Source: Kitasatospora sp. MAA19 (GTDB taxonomy: Bacteria; Actinomycetota; Actinomycetes; Streptomycetales; Streptomycetaceae). From it: DNA of 64,000 bases. Shown here one piece after another: positions 42,246 through 49,553 of this stretch. The notes under the pieces were generated by a model that did no database searches, was not told the origin of the DNA, and saw only the letters and a list, made by a program, of their open reading frames with translations. The stretch's first letter is position 1; each line of letters opens with the position of its first letter. The translations under genes were made by a program, and so were the position numbers. The stretch is from assembly GCF_029894125.1 (NCBI RefSeq), contig NZ_JARXYZ010000022.1:62001-126000 (forward strand), in the 5' to 3' direction.

Positions 42246-43217
42246 CTACTCCCCGAGGACGGCGATCCGGCCGGTGCTGCGCCCGTCGGCGACCAACTGG
42301 ACGGCCTCGGCGGCCCCGGCCAGCGGCACCCGGGCGCTCACCAGCGGGCGGACCACGCCCTGGCCGGCGAGCCCGGTCAGCTCGTCGTGGGCGGCGCGGA
42401 CGGCCTGCGGGTCGTGGGTGTTGTAGAGGCCCCAGTGCAGGCCGAGGATGGCGTAGTTCTTCACCAGGGCGTGGTTGAGGGCCGGCGCCGGGATCCGCCC
42501 GGCGGCGAAGCCGACCACCACGATCCGGCCCTCGAAGGCCACGCACTTGGTGGAGCCGGTGTAGGCGTCCCCGCCGACCGGGTCGAAGACCACGTCCGCG
42601 CCGCGCCCGCCGGTGAACTCCTTGACGGCGGCGACGAAGTCCCCGGCCGTCCGGTCCACCACCAGGTCGGCGCCCAGCGCCCGGGCCGCCGCGGCCTTGG
42701 CCGGACCGCCGACCACGGCGACCACCCTGGCCCCGGCGGCCCGGCCCAGCTGGACCGCCGCGCTCCCGACCCCACCCGCCGCCGCGTGCACCAGCAGCGT
42801 CTCACCGGCCCGCAGCCGGGCCCGGCGGTGCAGGGCGAACCAGGCGGTCTGGTAGCCGATGTGCAGCGCGGCCGCCTCGGCGTCGTCCAGCGCCTCGGGC
42901 GCCGGGAAGGCGGCCGCCGCGTCCAGCAGTGCGTACTCGGCGAAGGCGCCGTGCGGCAGCACCGGGTTGCCGATCAGCCGCTCGCCCCGCCGGGCGCCGT
43001 CCGCCACCTCGCCGCACAGCTCCACGCCGGGCGTGAACGGCAGCGGCGGGCGGACCTGGTACTGGCCGCGCACCATCAGCGCGTCCGGGAAGTTGACCGC
43101 CGCGGCCCGCACCCGGACCAGCAGCTGCCCCGGCCCGGGCACCGGCCGGGGCATGTCCTCGGCCAGTCGCATCACCTCGACCGGCTCGCCGAGCGCGTCC
43201 ACCTGCCAGGCCCTCAT
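42246..43217 (-). CDS. NADPH:quinone-type oxidoreductase (medium-chain reductase)
   Basis: 323 residues of the zinc-free quinone oxidoreductase branch. N-terminal PGPGQLLVRVRAAAVNFPDALMVRGQYQVRPPLPFTPGVELCGEV and the cofactor segment LLVHAAAGGVGSAAVQLGRAAGARVVAVV are typical, as is DVVFDPVGGDAYTGSTKCVAFEGRIVVVGFAAG. No catalytic zinc site. It could reduce an enoyl intermediate or quinone. The ATG at 43217 overlaps the SDR stop (ATGA). It is the last gene of the three-gene reductase unit under the second TetR operator. Confidence 0.9.
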   Translation of the reverse strand: MRAWQVDALGEPVEVMRLAEDMPRPVPGPGQLLVRVRAAAVNFPDALMVRGQYQVRPPLPFTPGVELCGEVADGARRGERLIGNPVLPHGAFAEYALLDAAAAFPAPEALDDAEAAALHIGYQTAWFALHRRARLRAGETLLVHAAAGGVGSAAVQLGRAAGARVVAVVGGPAKAAAARALGADLVVDRTAGDFVAAVKEFTGGRGADVVFDPVGGDAYTGSTKCVAFEGRIVVVGFAAGRIPAPALNHALVKNYAILGLHWGLYNTHDPQAVRAAHDELTGLAGQGVVRPLVSARVPLAGAAEAVQLVADGRSTGRIAVLGE

Positions 43218-44044
43218 AGCGCCCCGCTCCTCTCCAGCCCCTGCTGGAGCCGGTTCACCCCGGCGAGCCAGCGGTCCGGTTCGGTGGCCCGGCCCCGGTA
43301 GTACTCGGCGACCTCGGGGTGCGGCAGGATCAGGAAGCGGTCGTCGCGCAGCCCGGCCAGCGCGGCCGCGGCGACGTCCTCGGCGTCCAGCGCGGTGGGC
43401 GCGAGCAGCGCCTCGCCGACCGCGCCGGTCGAGGTGAGCATGTCGGTGCGCACGCCCTGCGGGCAGAGCGCGTGCACCCGGAGGCCGCGGTGGCGGTAGG
43501 TCGCGGACAGCCACTCGGCGAAGGCGAGCGCGCCGTGCTTGCTGACCGCGTACGGGGCCGAGCCGAGCATGGTGAGCAGCCCGGCCGCGGAGACGGTGGC
43601 GAGGAAGCGGCCGCCGCCGCGCTCCAGCCAGCGGGGGAGGAGCAGCTCGGCGGCCCGGACGTGGGCGAGGACGTTGACCTCCCAGGCGCTCGCCCAGGCG
43701 GCGGCGGGCGCGTCGGCCCCGCCGATCGGGGCGACGCCCGCGTTGGCGCACCACACGTCGATCTCGCCGAGCGCGGCCCGGGCCTGCCCGACCAGGGCGG
43801 CCAGGCCCTCGGCGGAGGCGGCGTCGCCGGGGGCGGCGGTGCCGCCGCAGTCCTCGGCCACGGCGTGGGCGGCGTCGGCGTCCAGGTCATTGACCACGAT
43901 CCGGGCGCCGGCCGCGGCGAACGCCCGGGCCAGGGCGGCGCCGATGCCGCGCCCGCCGCCGGTCACCACCACGCCTTGGCCGGTGAAGTCCTCGGGCGCT
44001 GGCGCGCTGGTTTCCGGTGCGCCGGCCGCCGGCCCGCCGCTCAC
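43214..44044 (-). CDS. Short-chain dehydrogenase/reductase
   Basis: 276 residues, classical SDR. Cofactor motif VVVTGGGRGIGAALARAF, structural ANAGVAP, catalytic Ser in TVSAAGLLTML and Tyr-Lys in YAVSKHGAL. N-terminal 18 residues are Pro/Ala-rich before EDFTGQG. The C-terminal half (EVAEYYRGRATEPDRWLAGVNRLQQG) resembles SDRs that accompany acyl-CoA dehydrogenases. GTG 44044 overlaps the upstream SDR stop by 4 bp. It probably oxidises a hydroxyacyl intermediate. Confidence 0.9.
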   Translation of the reverse strand: MSGGPAAGAPETSAPAPEDFTGQGVVVTGGGRGIGAALARAFAAAGARIVVNDLDADAAHAVAEDCGGTAAPGDAASAEGLAALVGQARAALGEIDVWCANAGVAPIGGADAPAAAWASAWEVNVLAHVRAAELLLPRWLERGGGRFLATVSAAGLLTMLGSAPYAVSKHGALAFAEWLSATYRHRGLRVHALCPQGVRTDMLTSTGAVGEALLAPTALDAEDVAAAALAGLRDDRFLILPHPEVAEYYRGRATEPDRWLAGVNRLQQGLERSGAL

Positions 44045-44799
44045 AGGCCGCCGCCGAGGGTGACTCCGCCGTCCACGACCAGGGTCTGGCCGGTGATCCA
44101 GGCGGCGTCCGCGGAGAGCAGGAAGGCGACCGCGCCCGCGACGTCCTCGGGCACGCCGAGCCGGCCGAGCGGGTAGGCGGCGGCGACCTGCTCCTCCCGG
44201 CCCTCGTACAGGGCCTCGGCGAACCTGGTCTTGACCACGGCGGGGGCGACGGCGTTGACCCGGATGCCCTGGGCGCCCAGCTCGGCGCCGAGCTCGGTGG
44301 TGAGCCGGATCAGCGCCGCCTTGCTGACCCCGTACATGCCGATCCCGAGCGAGGAGCGGATGCCCGCGACGGAGGCCACGTTGACCACCGAGCCGCCGTG
44401 CTCGCCCATCCAGGCGGCGTGCGCGCGGCGGGTCCAGGCCAGCGGGGCCAGGACGTTGACGGCGAGGATCTTGGCGGCGGCGGCCTCGTCGGTGTCGAGG
44501 ACCGGGCCGTACACCGGGTTGATGCCGGTGTTGTTGACCAGGTGGTCGAGCCGGCCGAAGGCCTCCAGGGTGCGGGCGACCGCCTCCTCCTGGTGGGCCG
44601 GGTCGTCGCTCTTGCCGGCGACGGCGATGGCGTTGTCCGGCCCGCCCAGGTCGCGCACGGCCTCGGCGAGCGGCTCGGGGTTGCGGGCGGTCAGGCAGAC
44701 CTTGGCGCCGCGGGCGACCAGCTCGCGCGCGATGCCGAGGCCGATGCCCCGGCTCGATCCGGTGACGACGGCCACCCGGCCCTTGAAGGAGTACGCCAC
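44041..44799 (-). CDS. Short-chain dehydrogenase/reductase (FabG-like)
   Basis: 252 residues, classical SDR of the FabG/3-oxoacyl reductase type. TGSSRGIGLGIARELVARGAKV, NNTGINPVYGP (NNAG with Thr in place of Ala), Ser in VASVAGIRSS and Tyr-Lys YGVSKAAL, ending WITGQTLVVDGGVTLGGG. It starts the minus-strand set of two SDRs and a reductase. A nearly palindromic TetR operator lies 54 bp upstream of its ATG (44799). Expected role: hydroxyacyl or ketoacyl step of the degraded side-chain. Confidence 0.92.
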   Translation of the reverse strand: MAYSFKGRVAVVTGSSRGIGLGIARELVARGAKVCLTARNPEPLAEAVRDLGGPDNAIAVAGKSDDPAHQEEAVARTLEAFGRLDHLVNNTGINPVYGPVLDTDEAAAAKILAVNVLAPLAWTRRAHAAWMGEHGGSVVNVASVAGIRSSLGIGMYGVSKAALIRLTTELGAELGAQGIRVNAVAPAVVKTRFAEALYEGREEQVAAAYPLGRLGVPEDVAGAVAFLLSADAAWITGQTLVVDGGVTLGGGL

Positions 44800-44852
44800 G
44801 GAGGGTCCTGCCTTTCGCGCGGAACGTTCGACGGGGATGCCGGTTCACCGGC

Positions 44853-44873
44853 TGACTAAGCGCTTGCTCAGCA
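44853..44873. promoter_or_regulatory. TetR operator, site 2
   Basis: TGACTAAGCGCTTGCTCAGC (first 20 of 21 bases), whose reverse complement differs from site 1 (38221-38241) at one position. It lies between the divergent SDR operon and tetR, 54 bp from one start and 82 bp from the other, so the regulator probably controls itself and both arms. Confidence 0.85.
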
Positions 44874-44955
44874 TGGTGTCGGTGCGGGAGCCTGTCAACA
44901 GTCCGCCGACCGGTCGGCGGGAATGTGTGTACGAGTTCTCTGGGAGGATGGCGCC

Positions 44956-45585
44956 ATGACCAGCACGCCCATCGCCGACCTCTGGCGCACCCTGCCCGAC
45001 GGTGCCGACACCCGCCCCGAGGCGGCGTACCGGCTGCTCCAGGCGGCCGTCGAGTCGTTCGCGGAGCGTGGCTTCCACGCCACCACCACCCGGGACATCG
45101 CCACCGCCGCCGGGATGAGCCCGGCCGCGCTGTACATCCACTACCAGTCCAAGGCCGGGCTGCTGGCCGAGATCAGCCAGGCCGGGCACGCGGCCACGCT
45201 GGAGCTGGTCCGGGGGGCGGCGGCCGGCGAGGGCGACCCGGCGGAGCGGATGCGTCGGCTGGTCGAGGAGTTCACCGCCTGGCACGCCCGGGCCCGTACG
45301 GTCGGCCGGGTGGTCAACTACGAGCTGCACGCGCTGCCCGAGGACGCCTACGCGGTGGTCGCGGCGCTGCGGCTGGACATCGAGCGCGAGGTCAGCGCGC
45401 TGATCGAGGCGGGGGTGGCGGACGGCGCCTTCCAGGTGTCCGAGGTCCGGACGGCGGCCCGTGCGGTCACCTCGCTGGGCATCGACGTCTCCCGCTGGTA
45501 CACCGACCGGTCCACCGAGACGCCCGATGAACTCGGGCGCCGCTACGGCGAGTTGGTCCTCAGAATGCTCGGCGCCCGGGTCTGA
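44956..45585 (+). CDS. TetR/AcrR family regulator of the acyl-CoA/SDR locus
   Basis: 209 residues. Helix-turn-helix LLQAAVESFAERGFHATTTRDIATAAGMSPAALYIHYQSKAGLLAEISQ (about 26-74); ligand domain ELHALPEDAYAVVAALRLDIEREVSALIEAG. The overall form is that of KstR2/FadR-like regulators controlling acyl-CoA catabolism, matching its neighbours. GGGAGG lies upstream of ATG 44956. The two 21-bp operators at 38221 and 44853 fit it. A CoA ester of the degraded compound is the likely ligand, by analogy. Downstream of the stop are four imperfect 18-bp repeats. Confidence 0.9.
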   Translation: MTSTPIADLWRTLPDGADTRPEAAYRLLQAAVESFAERGFHATTTRDIATAAGMSPAALYIHYQSKAGLLAEISQAGHAATLELVRGAAAGEGDPAERMRRLVEEFTAWHARARTVGRVVNYELHALPEDAYAVVAALRLDIEREVSALIEAGVADGAFQVSEVRTAARAVTSLGIDVSRWYTDRSTETPDELGRRYGELVLRMLGARV

Positions 45586-45588
45586 TCG

Positions 45589-45658
45589 CCCAGGTCTGAG
45601 GCGCAGCCCGGGTCTGAGGCGCAGCCCGGGTCCGAGGCGCAGCTCAGGTCCGAGGCGC
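45589..45658. repeat. 18-bp tandem repeat, about four copies, after tetR
   Basis: Copies such as CCCGGGTCTGAGGCGCAG at 45607-45624 and CCCGGGTCCGAGGCGCAG at 45625-45642, with diverged copies on each side. Starts just after the tetR stop. Confidence 0.8.
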
Positions 45659-45744
45659 CCGGCTCGGGCGGCACGGTACGGCGTGGGGCGCCCGCCACGA
45701 CAGGTCGCGGCGGACGCCCTGCTGCCGGGCGATGGTCGGGGTGG

Positions 45745-46818
45745 TCAGGTCGTGGCCAGGCAGAACGCCACGAGTCCCGCGTCCACGTCGAGGACGATGT
45801 TCCGCATCTCCGCCCACGGCGGGTGGAAGGCGGTGCCCCACTCGACGGTGAAGCCGAGCACCTTGCCCTGGTCGCCGTCGACGAAGTGCCGGGAGAAGAC
45901 GTAGTCGTCGCTGGTCCCGCTGGTCGGGTAGAGGTGGAACCCGGTCAGCGGCTTGTAGGGGCGTCCGCGCACGCCGCCGACGCCCTGGCAGAACCGCTCG
46001 GCGAGCAGCGCGGCGTTGTCGGCGTCGGTCTTGGGGATGTACTCGGCGTACGCGACGTCGCCCGGCAGGCCGCGCTTGCCGTCGTACTGGGCGTTGCCGA
46101 AGTTCATCGTCGGGTCGATCGACTGGTTGTCGTCGTCGCCCCAGTTGTAGAGCATGTCCTCGGAGTAGCTGTGCACGTCGACGAACCAGCCGGTGCGCGG
46201 GTACTGGTCCAGCAGCCAGCGGACGTTGCGGGTCTCCGGCTCCGAGAAGGCGCTCGGGCCCGCGTAGACCTGCGGGTCGCACGGGCTGGCCGAGACCTGC
46301 GGGGTGGCGGTCGGGGCGAAGGCGGTGGCGAAGTCGAAGAGGAAGTCGTAGTTGCGGTTGAGGTCGACGCCGACGCAGTTCGGGTCGGCACTTCCACCGG
46401 AGTTGGCCGGGTCGCGGTTCTTGCGCCACATCGGGTCGACGGTCTGGCTGTGCAGCCGGCCGTCCGGGTTGACCAGCGGGAAGAACACCAGGTCCAGCCG
46501 CTGGAGCAGACCGCCGACCTGGTCGGCGGTGAACGTGGTGCCGCCGTAGCCGAGGCCGGTGCCGTTCTGGTGGGCCTCCAGCAGGTCGGCGGCGAGATGG
46601 ACGAGGATCTCGCAGCTGCCCCACTCGCGGGCGTGCACGCCGCCGATCATCATCACGCAGGCCCTGGGGGTCCCGGCGGGGGCGCCGATCTGCAGGGCGT
46701 GCGCGGTGCGGCCCTCGATCGAGGGCTCGGGCAGGGTGAGCAGGTGGGAGGTGGTGGGGTACGCGGTGGCCAGGCTGGTCAGGGCGGACTCCACCTCGGT
46801 GATGTTCAGGTACGGCAT
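45745..46818 (-). CDS. M14 zinc carboxypeptidase
   Basis: 357 residues. Zinc ligands HxxE are in GGVHAREWGS and the later His in WFVDVHSYSEDML; the catalytic Glu in GFTVEWGTAFHP. YNWGDDDNQSIDPTMN and substrate-binding DLNRNYDF match the carboxypeptidase T/A group. No signal peptide or propeptide is present in the gene itself, which is unusual because homologues are secreted proenzymes; the separate 109-residue gene just upstream may supply the missing propeptide. The two are 15 bp apart. It is likely controlled with that gene by the adjacent TetR regulator. Confidence 0.88.
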   Translation of the reverse strand: MPYLNITEVESALTSLATAYPTTSHLLTLPEPSIEGRTAHALQIGAPAGTPRACVMMIGGVHAREWGSCEILVHLAADLLEAHQNGTGLGYGGTTFTADQVGGLLQRLDLVFFPLVNPDGRLHSQTVDPMWRKNRDPANSGGSADPNCVGVDLNRNYDFLFDFATAFAPTATPQVSASPCDPQVYAGPSAFSEPETRNVRWLLDQYPRTGWFVDVHSYSEDMLYNWGDDDNQSIDPTMNFGNAQYDGKRGLPGDVAYAEYIPKTDADNAALLAERFCQGVGGVRGRPYKPLTGFHLYPTSGTSDDYVFSRHFVDGDQGKVLGFTVEWGTAFHPPWAEMRNIVLDVDAGLVAFCLATT

Positions 46819-46833
46819 GGCGTTCCTCCCCGG

Positions 46834-47163
46834 TCAGCCGGCGAGCTTGGCGGCCAGGCCGTGCGGGACGGCGTCGGCGGGGGCGAACCGGTCGCCGGTG
46901 CCGACCTCGGCCTGGGCGGCGCGCCCGGCCTCGCTGGCGTTCCCGATCCGGGTGACCGAGACGCCCTCGCGTTCGAGGCCAGCGACCCGGTCGTCCGGGA
47001 CGTAGGCGTCGATGCTGATGCGCCCGTCCGGTTCGACGTGCGGACGGCCGCCGGTGTCGGGACGGGTCTCGCGCAGCAGCGCGAGCAGGGTGTCCGCGTC
47101 CTTGGCGGTCACGCGGAGCCGGAGGATGTCGTGCCGGGGTGGGGTGGGTGAGGGAGCGGACAT
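46834..47163 (-). CDS. Small propeptide-like protein next to M14 peptidase
   Basis: 109 residues: DILRLRVTAKDADTLLALLRETRPDTGGRPHVEPDGRISIDAYVPDDRVAGLEREGVSVTRIGNASEAGRAAQAEVG. The beta-alpha-beta pattern with IDAYVPDDRVAGLEREGVSVTRI resembles the N-terminal prodomain of streptomycete M14 carboxypeptidases, which here would be a separate gene acting in trans as a chaperone or inhibitor. AAGAGG lies 5 bases before ATG 47163. Same strand as the peptidase. No signal peptide, so both act inside the cell or leave by another route. The role is inference. Confidence 0.6.
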   Translation of the reverse strand: MSAPSPTPPRHDILRLRVTAKDADTLLALLRETRPDTGGRPHVEPDGRISIDAYVPDDRVAGLEREGVSVTRIGNASEAGRAAQAEVGTGDRFAPADAVPHGLAAKLAG

Positions 47164-47260
47164 GGCGACCTCTTCCGGGCGCCGTCGGGCGCGCGCCCCG
47201 GCCGGTCACGCCTCAGCGATCGCGGCCCGTGACGTGGGTGGCGGCGCCGTGCTGATGAGC

Positions 47261-47288
47261 GGATACGTCCGACGTGTACCTCGTATCC
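47261..47288. promoter_or_regulatory. GGATACG/CGTATCC inverted repeat upstream of the M14 unit
   Basis: Perfect 7-bp arms at 47261-47267 and 47282-47288 with a 14-base gap, about 98 bp before the start of the propeptide-like gene and abutting the end of the tetR gene. The GGATAC half-site occurs again upstream of that tetR (48090-48095, 48103-48108), linking the two. Confidence 0.6.
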
Positions 47289-48032
47289 TCAGGATGCGCC
47301 GTCGCCGTAGAAGGCGTCAAGGGGCGCCTCGGGCACCAGGTCCAGCAGGCTGTCCAGGCCGGTCAGCAGCTCGGCCTCGGGGTCGAAGTCGGCGAACCGG
47401 GGGACCAGCGCGCGCAGCCGGGGGTAGTCGGCGGCGGACAGCCGGTGCAGGCCCAAACGCAGGACCGGGTCCGGTTCCGCCAGGTTGTCGACCACCTGGC
47501 GCTTGTCCACCAGGAGGCAGCCGAGGTTCCACGCGACGAAGGCGCGGTAGACGGTCAGCGCGGTGGCGTCGTCGAAGCCGGCCCGTCCGAGCACCGCGAG
47601 GAGGTGCTCGGTGAGTACGAGCATCGACGGGGGCCGGCGCGCCACCGGCACGCTGAGCGGCCGGGTCGCGACCAGCGGAAGGATCTCCGGGTGGGAGTGC
47701 GCCACGGCGGCGAACGCCCGGGCGATCCGGCGCAGTTCGGTGCGCCAGGCGGGCTCGTCCGGCCGGTCGCCGGATCCTTTCGCGGGGGTGTCGGCGGTGG
47801 TGCGCAGCCGTGCGTTGATCTCGGTGAAGAAGGCCTCGATCAGGCCGTCGAGCAGGGCTTCCTTGCCGGGGGTGTAGCGGTAGAGGGCCATCGACTCCAC
47901 GCCGAGTTCGGCCGCCAGCCGCCGCATGGTCAGCGCGGCCAGGCCCTCGCGGTCCACCAGCGCCACGGCGGCGTCGAGCACCAGCGGGCGACTCAGGCGT
48001 CCCCGCTTCGCCGGGCCGTCCTGCTCAGCCAC
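47289..48032 (-). CDS. TetR/AcrR family regulator
   Basis: 247 residues. Helix-turn-helix LVLDAAVALVDREGLAALTMRRLAAELGVESMALYRYTPGKEALLDGL (about 18-65) and a TetR_C-type ligand domain (AVAHSHPEILPLVATRPLSVP). I use GTG 48032 because GGAGGAG sits 8 bases upstream; the in-frame GTG 30 bases further up (48062) has no such site. The GGATAC repeats at 48090-48108 lie upstream and match the dyad before the M14 unit, so it probably regulates itself and that unit. Ligand unknown. Confidence 0.88.
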   Translation of the reverse strand: MAEQDGPAKRGRLSRPLVLDAAVALVDREGLAALTMRRLAAELGVESMALYRYTPGKEALLDGLIEAFFTEINARLRTTADTPAKGSGDRPDEPAWRTELRRIARAFAAVAHSHPEILPLVATRPLSVPVARRPPSMLVLTEHLLAVLGRAGFDDATALTVYRAFVAWNLGCLLVDKRQVVDNLAEPDPVLRLGLHRLSAADYPRLRALVPRFADFDPEAELLTGLDSLLDLVPEAPLDAFYGDGAS

Positions 48033-48089
48033 GTCCGGACTCCTCCGCTTCGGTGCCGACACCGTCGGGCCGCGTCTGAGCGGTCAGGC

Positions 48090-48108
48090 GGATACACCAC
48101 CAGGATAC
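48090..48108. promoter_or_regulatory. Paired GGATACA direct repeats upstream of TetR
   Basis: GGATACA at 48090-48096 and at 48103-48109, 13 bp apart, 58 bp upstream of the tetR start. The half-site is the same as in the dyad at 47261-47288. Confidence 0.5.
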
Positions 48109-48245
48109 AAGGGACGATTCCAGCGTAAACGTACGTAAGCGGGCTTGGGTGGGCGCTCGGGGACGTCGGGCGGGGGTGGCCGCCGGTCCTCGACCACCGG
48201 CGGGTAGCGTGGCAGCCCGATGAGCCGCCGTTCCGAGGAGGACCG

Positions 48246-48875
48246 ATGATCAGTCAGAACGACTCCGTGCCAGCCCTGTTGGCCGAGGCCTGGGCCTCCT
48301 GGGCGGAGCGCGGCGCGACCCTGGATGCCGCGTCGTGGGACCTCGCCACCCGACTGCCCGGCTGGAGCGTCCGGGAGCTGTACGCGCACGTGGCACCGGT
48401 GCCGGCGATGTTCGCCGGGTTGCGCGAGGCCGTGGTGGACGGCCCGGCCGAGGTGACCAGCGGGGCCGGTATCCTGCGGGCCTACAACCGGCCGGACGGC
48501 ATCGCGCACACCGCCGCCGGGCAGGTCGCCGAGGCGGCGAAACTGGCGGCCTCGGCAGCCGAACCCGCCGAGCTGATCGCTCGGTTCGGGGTCGAGGGCC
48601 CGGCCGCCCTGGCCGGCATCGCCGACCTGCCGCCCGCCACCGCGGTGGCCCACCCGCTGCTCGGCAGCGTGACGGTCGGCGCGCTCGGCGAGGTGGCGCT
48701 GATGGAGGCGACCGTCCACCTGCTCGACCTGATCGCGGCGGTCGGTGGCCCGCCTCCGGCCGACGGCGCCCTGCGGGCGACCCGTGCCCTGCTGGTCGAG
48801 GTGGCCGATCCGGTGGCCTTCATCGAGGCGGCGGCGGGTCGCGGCACTGGGGCGGTGCTGCCGGTCATCCGCTGA
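48246..48875 (+). CDS. Maleylpyruvate-isomerase-like (MDMPI/DinB fold) protein
   Basis: 209 residues of the actinobacterial mycothiol-dependent maleylpyruvate isomerase family, DinB four-helix fold. Signature parts are TRLPGWSVRELYAHVAPVPAMFAGLREAVVDGPAE and the C-terminal VALMEATVHLLDLIAAVGG, which supply the metal-binding histidines. Many such proteins have no known substrate and depend on mycothiol or act as thiol transferases. ATG 48246 follows GAGGAGG. It diverges from the tetR gene, which could regulate it. Confidence 0.8.
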   Translation: MISQNDSVPALLAEAWASWAERGATLDAASWDLATRLPGWSVRELYAHVAPVPAMFAGLREAVVDGPAEVTSGAGILRAYNRPDGIAHTAAGQVAEAAKLAASAAEPAELIARFGVEGPAALAGIADLPPATAVAHPLLGSVTVGALGEVALMEATVHLLDLIAAVGGPPPADGALRATRALLVEVADPVAFIEAAAGRGTGAVLPVIR

Positions 48876-48949
48876 CCCGAGACCCCGCCTGCCGAGGCCG
48901 GGCGTATCATCTGGCCGAGGCCACAACGGGGGAACCGGGGGAACGGTCG

Positions 48950-49315
48950 ATGGTCGACATCGCATGGTGGATGCTGCCCGCAGCCCTGTACGGCGGCGGT
49001 TGGGTCGCCAACAATGCCCGTCGGGCGCTGAAGGTCCGGCACGAGCGCAGGATCGAGCTGCTCGACGCGGCCGAGCGCCGCCGGCTGTCCGTGGAGGCGG
49101 CCCAGCGCCCGCCGGAGCCGGTCTGCGGCTGCACCCACCACCTGGCCAAGCACGACAGGCAGGGCCGCTGCCACGAGGTGGTCGAGGCCCCCACCGCATG
49201 GGACGCCGAGCGCCGCCCGCTCCAGTACGAGCCGCGCCCCTGCAACTGCCAGCAGTACATCGGCCCCGAGCCCCTGAACACGGTCTTCGCGCCGGAGCTC
49301 ACCGACCCGCGCTGA
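48950..49315 (+). CDS. Membrane-anchored Cys-rich protein, unknown function
   Basis: 121 residues. A hydrophobic N-terminus (MVDIAWWMLPAALYGGGWVANNARRAL) suggests one membrane anchor, followed by a basic, helical linker (KVRHERRIELLDAAERRRLSVEAA) and a compact Cys/His cluster: VCGCTHHLAKHDRQGRCHEVV and, later, PCNCQQYIGPEP. The C-x-C-x2-H-H and C-x-C positions fit a zinc or iron-sulfur knot. GGGGGA lies upstream of ATG 48950. The cytosolic domain may bind metal. Function unknown. Confidence 0.7.
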   Translation: MVDIAWWMLPAALYGGGWVANNARRALKVRHERRIELLDAAERRRLSVEAAQRPPEPVCGCTHHLAKHDRQGRCHEVVEAPTAWDAERRPLQYEPRPCNCQQYIGPEPLNTVFAPELTDPR

Positions 49316-49351
49316 CCGGCACCGGCCCCTGGCGTCGGCTCACCGCGCGGG

Positions 49352-49374
49352 GCCGCCCTCGCAGGCGGGGCGGC
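49352..49374 (+). terminator. Short GC hairpin
   Basis: A 7-bp stem GCCGCCC (49352-49358) with GGGCGGC (49368-49374) and a 9-base loop after the Cys-rich gene. Weak but plausible. Confidence 0.4.
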
Positions 49375-49553
49375 GGTTCGGGTCGCCCGATCCTCCCTTC
49401 CTCTCCTTTCTCTCCGGTGGCCCGGTGGGGCGCGGGAGCGCGTGGTGCCGGGCTGGGGGGGCGATCGGTGGCGGAGTATCTGTCATGGCCCTTTCAAAGA
49501 GGGGGCTTTGCTGTCACGCTGCTGCTCCCGGTTCGATCGTCCGAGAGGTTTCG

